DNA from: an uncultured Ruminococcus sp.
GTDB lineage: Bacteria > Bacillota > Clostridia > Oscillospirales > Acutalibacteraceae
DNA length: 5,250 nucleotides
Assembly (NCBI GenBank): GCA_905234305.1
Contig: CAJOHT010000084.1
Location: forward strand, 2,595 to 7,844
Direction: 5' to 3'
How positions within the stretch are numbered: position 1 is the stretch's first letter; every line of letters starts with the position of its first letter. Below the pieces are notes generated by a model, which saw only the letters and a program-made list of their open reading frames with translations, did not search any database and was not told the DNA's origin. A program made the position numbers and the translations under genes. This document shows positions 1-5,250 of this stretch, piece by piece.

Positions 1-536
1 TCATTGGCGAATATTGGGTCGAGCATAGAAGTCGGCTCATCAAGAATCAACACCTCGGGATCAACTGCCATAACAGAGGCAAGATTTAGAAGCTGCTTCT
101 CTCCGCCTGACAGCGAATCCGTCGGACGGTCGATAATATCGCTGAAGCCGAAATAACCCGCAGCCTCGGCAACCTTTGAGCGTATTATTTCCTTATCATA
201 ACCAAGACTCTCCAGCCCAAACGCAAGCTCGCTGTACACCTTGTCCGTGACGATCTGACTCTCGGGATCCTGAGAGATAAATCCGATATTTCGGGCGCTT
301 TCTCTATCCGATATCTCTTTAATCTTTTTTCTTTTATAGAATATTTCCCCGCCAATAACTCCTAAAGGAGTAAGCTCCTTTTTCAGCATTTTAAGAAGTG
401 TTGTTTTTCCGCAGCCCGACTGCCCGATTATAAGCAGAAACTCTCCCGCGTTTATTTTTAGGCTAACGGAGTTTAAGGCTTTTTTATCGCATTTATTGTA
501 GGTAAAACTCAGATTTTTGAGATTGAATACTTCCAC
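1..536 (-). CDS. ecfA: ECF transporter ATP-binding subunit, 3' end cut by the window edge
   Basis: This is the ATPase of an energy-coupling factor (ECF) importer, which hydrolyses ATP in the cytoplasm and drives EcfT and the S component. The frame is open from a GTG at 536 to the left edge, giving 178 codons. Visible motifs are Walker A GQSGCGKTT (residues 38-46), the Q-loop stretch ISQDPESQIV (87-96) followed by an ELAFGLE segment typical of EcfA/CbiO ATPases, the ABC signature LSGGEKQ (142-148) and Walker B VLILDEPT with DP at 173-174. The switch histidine and C-terminal part lie outside. The GTG start is chosen because AAGGAGGGG lies 5 nt upstream and no better ATG exists; the first residues (MEVFNLKNLSFTY) fit the family. 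It overlaps the end of ecfT by 28 nt. EcfA1 versus EcfA2, or a fused double ATPase, cannot be decided from this fragment. Confidence 0.95.
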   Translation of the reverse strand, partial: MEVFNLKNLSFTYNKCDKKALNSVSLKINAGEFLLIIGQSGCGKTTLLKMLKKELTPLGVIGGEIFYKRKKIKEISDRESARNIGFISQDPESQIVTDKVYSELAFGLESLGYDKEIIRSKVAEAAGYFGFSDIIDRPTDSLSGGEKQLLNLASVMAVDPEVLILDEPTSMLDPIFAN

Positions 537-1363
537 CTTATCCCCTCCTTCACTTCATAAATAAACGGAATAAACGATAATAAAAAGAATGAAACGTATC
601 CCGCGCAAATTCTCATATCCGCTTTAGGAATTATAAGCTCGGGATAATAGGTAAACTCTCCTACGCATATTAACGAAACGGTAAATAAAACCGCCGATAT
701 TATTAAATAAACTGCGTCCGAAACCGTAAATCTGAAACGGTAATAAAAACTCCTGGGTTTTAGCCCGTAGCCTCTCGCCTTCATACTATCGGATGTAAGT
801 ATTGAATTCTCCATACTTTGGGTAATAACCGCCGAAAAACTAAGCATATATCTTTTTAATCTCGGGATTTTTTTACCGATCAGCTTTTGTGATGTATTAA
901 TATTTTTAAAACTCCGTACAAACTCGGGGATAAATCTCAGCGTCATAGAAAAAACAAGCGCGAGCTTCGGGAATATTTTTCCAAAAAGGAAAATTAATTT
1001 TTCACTGTCAAATACTGAGTTAATGCACTTAAACCAAAAAATCACCTCTATTACGGCAAGTCCCAAAACCGCGCCGTAAATAAAAGCCTCGAGCGTTACG
1101 CGGTTGTCATTAATAAAAAACAATACCGTCGCGCCGTTATGAGAGAATAAGGGATTAGTAATTGCCACTGCAATAAATACGATAAGATATACGGCAGCCG
1201 ATTTGGCAAGGCTTTTCTTTTCAAATAAATAAAAACCGAAAAACAGCGCGCCTGAAAATCCGATAACAAGATATATCGGATTGAATGAGAATATTGAAAT
1301 AAAAATCACGAAAAAAAAGTACATAAACAGTACCGCGGGATGAAAATTTTTAAATGTACTCAT
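509..1363 (-). CDS. ecfT: ECF transporter transmembrane coupling subunit EcfT (CbiQ-like)
   Basis: EcfT (284 aa) is the integral membrane scaffold that links the ATPases to the substrate-binding S component. Hydrophobic segments lie at about residues 10-27, 29-47, 55-69, 91-112 and 214-235, with another near 252-269. The family signature after the central helices is clear: TLRFIPEF (141-148), then ENS (185-187) and DSMKARGYG (192-200), which carries the Ala-Arg-Gly coupling motif that contacts the ATPase groove. The first coupling motif is degenerate (SQKLIG, 158-163). NPLFSHNG (70-77) is also usual in clostridial EcfTs. The ATG at 1363 is 1 nt after the stop of the DUF4430 lipoprotein gene and is preceded by AAAGGAAG with a 5-nt spacer. 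Its 3' end overlaps the ATPase gene. The neighbours suggest a dedicated importer with its own extracellular capture proteins. The transported substrate cannot be read from EcfT. Confidence 0.93.
   Translation of the reverse strand: MSTFKNFHPAVLFMYFFFVIFISIFSFNPIYLVIGFSGALFFGFYLFEKKSLAKSAAVYLIVFIAVAITNPLFSHNGATVLFFINDNRVTLEAFIYGAVLGLAVIEVIFWFKCINSVFDSEKLIFLFGKIFPKLALVFSMTLRFIPEFVRSFKNINTSQKLIGKKIPRLKRYMLSFSAVITQSMENSILTSDSMKARGYGLKPRSFYYRFRFTVSDAVYLIISAVLFTVSLICVGEFTYYPELIIPKADMRICAGYVSFFLLSFIPFIYEVKEGIRWKYSISKI
542..550 (-). promoter_or_regulatory. Ribosome binding site of the ECF ATPase gene
   Basis: AAGGAGGGG on the minus strand lies 5 nt before the GTG at 536. It sits inside the last codons of ecfT, so it fixes the GTG start and implies that ATPase translation is coupled to EcfT translation. 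Confidence 0.8.
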
Positions 1364-1364
1364 A

Positions 1365-1844
1365 TCAGCTTCCTTTGTATCTGTTTCCTATATCGGCTCC
1401 GAGGTCGCAGGTATACTGCCATTTTACAATATCTCCGTCCTTGAGCTTATACGCGTTACATCCGACGCTCGGAAATTTCCCGTTTACGCTGTATTCCCAG
1501 CCCGATAAATCCCCGCAGTCGAACTCATACAGATAATCTATTCCCTCAATATAGACGCTGTCTCCCGAGCCTTTATACTCAAACTGGATTTTATTATTTT
1601 TACATACTTTTTTAAGCGCGGTAAATACCGTATCGTCCTTATTAAACTTGACCCTACAGCTATTTAATATTTCGGCTTTACGGCGTTTTGAACCCTTATA
1701 CTTAACCGCTGTCTTGCAATTTATTGAAACAGCCGCGGTATACTCGCCCGAATTGTCTTTTTTGTAATAATCCTCGGCGGTTTTTACCGAACAGCCTGAA
1801 ATAATTACAGCTAAAAATAAAGGAAGAAAAATCAGCCTTTTCAT
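1365..1844 (-). CDS. DUF4430 lipoprotein (transcobalamin beta-domain-like)
   Basis: This 159-aa exported protein has a lipoprotein signal: Lys/Arg start, hydrophobic core (residues 4-15) and a lipobox ISGC with Cys18 as lipidation site. It would be tethered to the outer face of the membrane. Residues 38-153 fit DUF4430: an early IxC strand (I41, C43), a DDTVFTALKK segment (70-79), EFDCGDLSGWEYSVNG (107-122), PSVG (125-128), LKDGDIVKWQYTCDLG (134-149). DUF4430 is related to the C-terminal beta domain of animal intrinsic factor and transcobalamin, so a ligand-binding or ligand-transfer role next to the ECF importer is inferred, not shown. Six Cys (43, 63, 81, 110, 129, 146) remain after lipidation. 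The ATG overlaps the toroid gene stop (ATGA, 1841-1844), with GGGAGG 6 nt upstream, so the two are probably translationally coupled. Confidence 0.9.
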   Translation of the reverse strand: MKRLIFLPLFLAVIISGCSVKTAEDYYKKDNSGEYTAAVSINCKTAVKYKGSKRRKAEILNSCRVKFNKDDTVFTALKKVCKNNKIQFEYKGSGDSVYIEGIDYLYEFDCGDLSGWEYSVNGKFPSVGCNAYKLKDGDIVKWQYTCDLGADIGNRYKGS

Positions 1845-3238
1845 TCTTTACCTCCCGATTTAACAGCAAATACTATAACGTACCCGATTATAAGAATAAT
1901 TGAGTCGATATACAACGGCGTTCCTTCAGGCGTATGCTTTTTTTCACTCTTTTTTATCGGTTGGCTTTCGTTTATAACAACAATTTCGGATTCAGTTTTT
2001 TTATTTGTAATTTTATTTTTTTTATCTGAAATCTTCTTTGTTTTTTCTGTTTTAGAATTATTCCGCTTCGTTTTTACAGTTTTATTTTCTAATTTAGAAT
2101 TATAAATATTTTTTATAACCGAGTTATTCTTAGATTTGTTTGTCTTAGGTTCAGGCGATTTTTTACCAGCGGAATGCTTTTTAACTGTTTTTTTAACCGC
2201 CTTATCAACTGATTGAGTATTATCGTTTTGCTTATCACTAAAGTCAAAAAACGCACTTCCGCCGCTTAAAAATCTATAAACGGAAACCAGCGCGCAAAAG
2301 CTCTGGTAGGTCGCGATATTATTGACCTCGTAGCCCTGCATATGGCAATACCCTCCCCCGCTGAGCTTAAACTCATTAAGTCCGTCGAGTAAGGTTTTTC
2401 CGTTTTTTATAAACCTGCTGTCCGTTAACGGGTTTATACCGAGAGCTGTAACAGCCATTACGACCTGCGCGGTACTTTCCGCCGTTATCTGATTGGAAAA
2501 GCTCTTATACGCTCCGCTTTCGTCCTGCCGTTTCGACAGCAGATTCAAACAGCGATTAATGCTTTCCTTAACCTTAGAACGATTTTTATAAGGCGCCAGC
2601 GCCTGCAATACGATTGCGGTAATATCAACATCCAAGCCCTTTCCGAAAAGCGCGTATCCCCCGTTTTCAAGCTCTTTATCCATAATATCGGAGACTAGTT
2701 TTTCTCTCGTTATTGTTTTTCCTTTAGGGATGCTGTAGTTTTTCGTGTCTAAAAGAATAAGCGCGTAAGAAAGCGAGTTAACTCCCTGAGCGTCGAGCGG
2801 TCTGAAAGCGGGACGGTTATATGTCGCGTCAGCTAAAAGATTACGGGAGTTCACGTTGGTTATATCCTGATTGCACGCTAAAAGCGCTAAAGCAACACGC
2901 TGCAAATCCGTAACCTTGACGCTCGCTAGTCCTTCGTTATAGAAATCTTCTACAGCGTCTTTCAGCGCGGTAATGCTTTTTTCGCTCTCGCAGTTTACGC
3001 CGTATCTTGAAAGCGCGATATAATACCAATCCGATGAAAAATCGCCCGCGTTTTTACTTAACCTGTCAAGGAATTCAGTTGTTGAGGAAGCGTTCAAATC
3101 GGCTGATTTATACGCAAGAACACCCTCGACAGCCGATTTTACGCTGTCGAGGGCGTTATTCTCCAGTGAAAAAGCGTTAAATGATACAGCTATAGCTAGA
3201 ACAAGAGAAATTATTACCGCTATAACTTTTTTAATCAT
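1841..3238 (-). CDS. Secreted alpha/alpha-toroid protein (prenyltransferase/squalene oxidase repeat type) with Lys-rich linker and C-terminal membrane anchor
   Basis: The 465-aa product begins with a signal peptide (KK, hydrophobic 5-20, likely cleavage after AFS at 24). Residues about 27-330 are helical hairpin repeats of the prenyltransferase/squalene oxidase type, a fold shared with the alpha domain of animal cobalamin carriers. Markers are SSDWYYIALSRYG (68-80), LDVDITAIVLQALAPY (202-217), ITAESTAQVVMAVTALGINP (251-270) and ATYQSFCALVSVYRFLSGG (309-327). There is no DxDD motif (the nearest is DVDI), so cyclase activity is not supported and a binding role is more likely. Residues 336-445 are a low-complexity basic linker with 29 Lys in 110 residues. 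A short hydrophobic stretch (442-459) then ends in KSGGKE. No LPxTG sorting signal is present. The start is supported by AAGGTGAG 4 nt upstream. The stop overlaps the DUF4430 lipoprotein start, which suggests the two act together. The ligand is unknown; a corrinoid is a hypothesis. Confidence 0.88.
   Translation of the reverse strand: MIKKVIAVIISLVLAIAVSFNAFSLENNALDSVKSAVEGVLAYKSADLNASSTTEFLDRLSKNAGDFSSDWYYIALSRYGVNCESEKSITALKDAVEDFYNEGLASVKVTDLQRVALALLACNQDITNVNSRNLLADATYNRPAFRPLDAQGVNSLSYALILLDTKNYSIPKGKTITREKLVSDIMDKELENGGYALFGKGLDVDITAIVLQALAPYKNRSKVKESINRCLNLLSKRQDESGAYKSFSNQITAESTAQVVMAVTALGINPLTDSRFIKNGKTLLDGLNEFKLSGGGYCHMQGYEVNNIATYQSFCALVSVYRFLSGGSAFFDFSDKQNDNTQSVDKAVKKTVKKHSAGKKSPEPKTNKSKNNSVIKNIYNSKLENKTVKTKRNNSKTEKTKKISDKKNKITNKKTESEIVVINESQPIKKSEKKHTPEGTPLYIDSIILIIGYVIVFAVKSGGKE
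1904..2233 (-). other. Lys/Asn/Ser/Thr-rich linker region of the toroid protein
   Basis: This stretch encodes residues 336-445 of the toroid protein. It is strongly A-rich on the coding strand, with A7 and A8 runs, unlike the more balanced toroid part. It is predicted to be disordered and highly basic. As it lies between the exported toroid and the membrane segment, it probably works as a spacer through the cell wall, possibly binding anionic wall polymers. That role is inference. Confidence 0.7.
3123..3153. repeat. 11-bp perfect inverted repeat inside the toroid gene
   Basis: CCCTCGACAGC (3123-3133) and GCTGTCGAGGG (3143-3153) are perfect reverse complements separated by 9 nt. In the mRNA they would form a G+C-rich hairpin 86-116 nt from the start codon, covering codons 29-39, just after the signal peptide. 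No U-run follows it on the transcript, so it is not a standard intrinsic terminator. It may be structural, regulatory or accidental. Confidence 0.75.
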
Positions 3239-3254
3239 TTATCTCACCTTAATT

Positions 3255-4244
3255 TTAACTGTAAGAGCCTGTCTTACCCGCTCGCGAGTTTACTTTTACA
3301 AGATACCATTGGATACAAGTCGCGTCTTTTATATTCAGCTGATTGTCATCGTTAACGTCGCACAACCGCTGAACATCCTGACTTAATTGAGTAAGCGCTA
3401 CAATATACTTTTGTATCAATGTTACATCCTTAATGCTTATCGACTTGTCCCCGTTAGCGTCGCCGTAAATCGCCGAGTTATTTTCGGAGCTTTCGGGCTG
3501 AGTATCGGATTGCGCAGAAGTTTCCGGAATGTTAGTGGTTTGAGTAGCCTGCGTGATCTCGGCTGTCGAGTTTTCCGTAGCGGCAGTCGCAGGAACAGTT
3601 TCCTCAGGCTTTATATCCGTACCGCCTGTTAGAGCGACTCTTACGCTGAAATCCGAAGCGTATTCAGGTTTTACGGTATGGTTGCTTATATAACTGACCA
3701 GATTATTGCTGTCGGCAACTTCGTAACCGTCGCTATCCTTCTTAGTATCTGCGGCTCCGAGTAAATTAATATCAAAATCAATAACCTTGTCTGAGGTTAT
3801 GTTTTCAGAAACAACAAAACGGAATGTAATTAAAAGGTTCTCGCTTGTATAATCTCCAACACTTCCGTTTGGTGAAGTATAGGTAAACACATACGCGTCT
3901 TTTTTTGTATTGTAATTACCGATAGAAGTACACTCAGGGAATTGTTCCCCCATTACAACATAATCTTTTTTACCTTTATCTGAAGCGATACCAAGAGAGC
4001 TTTTATCATATTTTAAATATACTGTACCGTCAAGCATTTTCTTCTTAGCTTTTACATAATAGTTCAGGTCGAATGTATCTCCCGCTTTATAAACCTTAGA
4101 AACATCGCCGAATAAACTCTGCGCACTTTTTACGGTTATCTTATAACCGTCCGCGGCGGATGCCGAAATCACATACATCGAAAGCGTTGAGAATAACATA
4201 ATTATTGAAATAATGATTGATGATGAGGTTTTAAACTTTCTCAT
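3255..4244 (-). CDS. Secreted cohesin-like domain protein with C-terminal type I dockerin
   Basis: The 329-aa product has a signal peptide (RKFK start, hydrophobic 10-27, cleavage near ASA at 28-30). Residues about 33-205 form a beta-rich domain resembling cohesin or related carbohydrate-binding folds (GDTFDLNYYVKAKKKMLDGTVYLKYD, then FTYTSPNG and LLITFRFVVSE); this assignment is moderate. A Thr/Glu/Pro/Ser-rich linker (about 206-257) leads to a clear type I dockerin (261-316) with two calcium-binding loops, GDANGDKSISIKD and CDVNDDNQLNIKD, each followed by a helix (TLIQKYIV, ATCIQWYLV). Dockerins bind cohesins on scaffoldins or the cell surface, so this protein probably joins a multiprotein surface complex. 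It starts 36 nt after the BIG_2 protein stop, with GGGGAG upstream, and ends 16 nt before the toroid gene. A dockerin protein within an ECF importer operon is unusual. It could be an adaptor linking neighbouring capture proteins or a polysaccharide to the transporter. Confidence 0.88.
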   Translation of the reverse strand: MRKFKTSSSIIISIIMLFSTLSMYVISASAADGYKITVKSAQSLFGDVSKVYKAGDTFDLNYYVKAKKKMLDGTVYLKYDKSSLGIASDKGKKDYVVMGEQFPECTSIGNYNTKKDAYVFTYTSPNGSVGDYTSENLLITFRFVVSENITSDKVIDFDINLLGAADTKKDSDGYEVADSNNLVSYISNHTVKPEYASDFSVRVALTGGTDIKPEETVPATAATENSTAEITQATQTTNIPETSAQSDTQPESSENNSAIYGDANGDKSISIKDVTLIQKYIVALTQLSQDVQRLCDVNDDNQLNIKDATCIQWYLVKVNSRAGKTGSYS

Positions 4245-4280
4245 AATACACTCTCCCCGAGTCTTTGTAACAGCCGTAAA

Positions 4281-5250
4281 TTATTTTACTGTCACTTTTA
4301 ATTTCAACTTAATGCTTTTGTTTGTAAGAACGGTAATTACGGCTTTACCCTTTTTAACAGCGGTTATTTTTCCGCTTTTGCTGACCTTAGCTGTCTTTTT
4401 ATCGGAAGATTTATAGGTCTGGGTGCCTGCTTTTCCTGTAATCTTTATAGTATATTTACCGCCTTTTTTAAGCGTTATCTTATTCTTTTTCAGCTTAGGA
4501 TTCTTTACTTTTACCTGGAAAGATTTGCTAACGCCGTTATTCTTAACGGTAATTACGGCAGTACCTTTTTTAACAGCTGTCACCTTACCGTTTTTGCTTA
4601 CCTTAGCAATACTCTTTCTGTTCGAAATATAAGAAGTGTTGCCTTTTTTATTTGTGATTTGTTCATTAATTTTAAAAGTCTGGGCTACGTACAAGGTCTG
4701 ATCTACGGGAACATCTATTACAGTTTCATCCACATTAGGAACAGGCTCGGTAGCTACAGGAACAGAATCAACATCCAAATACTCTATCGGAATAGTATAA
4801 TCCTCAGGGAATCGGCATACGAGGGGAACTCCGCTTTCGCCTTTCTTTTCAACCTGAATACTAAAAACTCCCGAATAATGCTTGGTAAAGTCAACAGCGC
4901 CGTTTTCATCGGTAATGTACTCATCATCCCCGACAAAGAGTTTAGCGCCTGTTACGGGAGCCCATGCTGAGCTTGAAGTCCAGTTGCCGTTTCCGTCATC
5001 CGTCCATACGGTATCAAAGCTCTTAACCTTAACAGTACCCTCGTTTACCTTTTCGGTATCGAGTACAGGGATCTGACATCCCATATCGCCGTAATAGAAA
5101 AGGATGCTGTCACCGTTTTGCACCTTATAATCAGCTACTCCGACACTAGGAGTTTCTCCGTTAACAGTATACTGCCAGCCGTCGTAACCGCCGAATTTTC
5201 CGTTTTTCTCACCGTTAATCGAAGTAATATAATTAGTTTCGATACCCTCA
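4281..5250 (-). CDS. Surface protein with DUF4430, Ig-like and two BIG_2 domains, 5' end cut by the window edge
   Basis: The frame is open from the stop at 4281 to the right edge, giving 322 visible residues. The GTG at 5123 is internal, because DUF4430 sequence continues upstream in frame. Visible order: the end of a DUF4430 domain (1-58), with YDGWQYTVNG, SVGVADY and NGDSILFYYGD; an Ig- or transthyretin-like domain (about 70-153) with TGAKLFVGDDEYITDENG; a Val/Pro/Glu spacer (about 155-182); and two BIG_2-like repeats (183-252, 253-322) sharing the pattern AKVSK-GK-TAVKKG-AVITV. It ends in LKVTVK with no sortase motif, membrane segment or dockerin, so it is probably secreted and held by non-covalent contacts; any signal peptide or anchor lies beyond the edge. 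Its DUF4430 is a paralogue of the lipoprotein's domain, and the GVADY motif recalls the C-terminus of human cobalamin carriers. A capture role ahead of the ECF importer is inferred. Confidence 0.88.
   Translation of the reverse strand, partial: EGIETNYITSINGEKNGKFGGYDGWQYTVNGETPSVGVADYKVQNGDSILFYYGDMGCQIPVLDTEKVNEGTVKVKSFDTVWTDDGNGNWTSSSAWAPVTGAKLFVGDDEYITDENGAVDFTKHYSGVFSIQVEKKGESGVPLVCRFPEDYTIPIEYLDVDSVPVATEPVPNVDETVIDVPVDQTLYVAQTFKINEQITNKKGNTSYISNRKSIAKVSKNGKVTAVKKGTAVITVKNNGVSKSFQVKVKNPKLKKNKITLKKGGKYTIKITGKAGTQTYKSSDKKTAKVSKSGKITAVKKGKAVITVLTNKSIKLKLKVTVK
4329..4400 (-). repeat. BIG_2 core repeat, copy 2 (C-terminal)
   Basis: This segment is clearly similar to 4545-4616, exactly 216 nt (72 codons) away, and both encode AKVSK-x-GK-x-TAVKKG-x-AVITV. 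Identity is visible at the DNA level, for example ACGGTAATTACGG and TTTTTAACAGC on the plus strand. This fits duplication of one Ig-like unit within the gene. Confidence 0.8.
4545..4616 (-). repeat. BIG_2 core repeat, copy 1
   Basis: This is the partner of the repeat at 4329-4400 and encodes the same strand-turn-strand core of a BIG_2 domain. The phase of 72 codons matches one full Ig-like domain, so the repeat reflects domain duplication rather than a mobile or regulatory element. Confidence 0.8.

Noticed and set aside
364..381. AAAGGAG-TAAG-CTCCTTT hairpin followed by T residues on the plus strand
   Set aside because: The stem is only 7 bp and A/T-rich at its base, lies within conserved ATPase coding sequence, and no plus-strand gene would need termination there.
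1354..1536. Plus-strand ORF of 60 codons opposite the lipoprotein gene
   Set aside because: It lies antisense to a well-supported DUF4430 lipoprotein, has no recognisable domain and no convincing ribosome binding site.
1841..1942. Sortase (LPxTG) anchor at the toroid protein C-terminus
   Set aside because: The sequence before the hydrophobic segment is HTPEGTPLYID, with no LPxTG-like motif; a simple membrane anchor fits better.
2591..2604. AGGCGC-CA-GCGCCT palindrome in the toroid gene
   Set aside because: It is short with a very tight loop and is explained by codons for the conserved ALAPY motif.
1841..3238. Functional terpene cyclase or prenyltransferase
   Set aside because: The protein is exported and lacks a DxDD motif; the fold family is shared with non-catalytic binding proteins, and the neighbours are transport genes.
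3387..3632. Plus-strand ORF of 81 codons opposite the dockerin and linker
   Set aside because: It is antisense to the clear dockerin gene, and its composition mirrors the opposite strand; no domain is visible.
4245..4280. Promoter, terminator or cobalamin riboswitch in the largest intergenic gap
   Set aside because: The gap is only 36 nt, with no stem-loop and only a Shine-Dalgarno; a riboswitch would not fit. Any such element must lie beyond the right edge.
4213..5076. Four plus-strand ORFs (4213-4416, 4423-4632, 4659-4970, 4882-5076), two with hydrophobic repeats
   Set aside because: The hydrophobic repeats (such as TAVPFLTAV) are the antisense reading of the Lys/Val-rich BIG_2 repeats; the sense frame has recognisable domains throughout.

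Overview
The window looks like a piece of chromosome from a low-to-moderate G+C, Gram-positive gut or rumen anaerobe, most likely a Ruminococcus-like member of the Clostridia. The evidence is a type I dockerin joined by a Thr/Pro/Glu linker to a cohesin-like domain, BIG_2-type Ig repeats, a DUF4430 lipoprotein, strong AGGAGG-type ribosome binding sites and an ECF-type transporter. The organism assignment is inference.

Every gene I accept is on the minus strand, so the transcript reads from right to left. In transcript order: (1) a secreted surface protein, cut at the right edge, with the C-terminal part of a DUF4430 domain, an Ig-like domain and two BIG_2 repeats (4281-5250); (2) a secreted cohesin-like plus dockerin protein (3255-4244); (3) a secreted alpha/alpha-toroid protein of the prenyltransferase/squalene oxidase repeat type, with a very Lys-rich linker and a C-terminal membrane anchor (1841-3238); (4) a small DUF4430 lipoprotein (1365-1844); (5) the ECF transmembrane coupling subunit EcfT (509-1363); (6) an ECF ATPase, cut at the left edge (1-536). 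The gaps are 36 nt, 16 nt, a 4-nt ATGA overlap, 1 nt and a 28-nt overlap, with no terminator or promoter between genes. This is therefore best read as one operon whose promoter lies beyond the right edge. No stretch over 300 bases lacks a gene.

The genes form a plausible outside-to-inside route: surface ligand-binding proteins pass a small molecule to an energy-coupling factor importer. DUF4430 is related to the C-terminal beta domain of the animal cobalamin carriers (intrinsic factor, transcobalamin), and the toroid protein has the same general fold as their N-terminal alpha domain. The window may thus encode a 'split intrinsic factor' in which alpha-like and beta-like halves are separate, translationally coupled, membrane-attached proteins feeding an ECF transporter, with a dockerin protein offering a link to a cellulosome-type scaffold. 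A corrinoid substrate is a hypothesis: the substrate-specific S component is not in the window and no riboswitch is visible.
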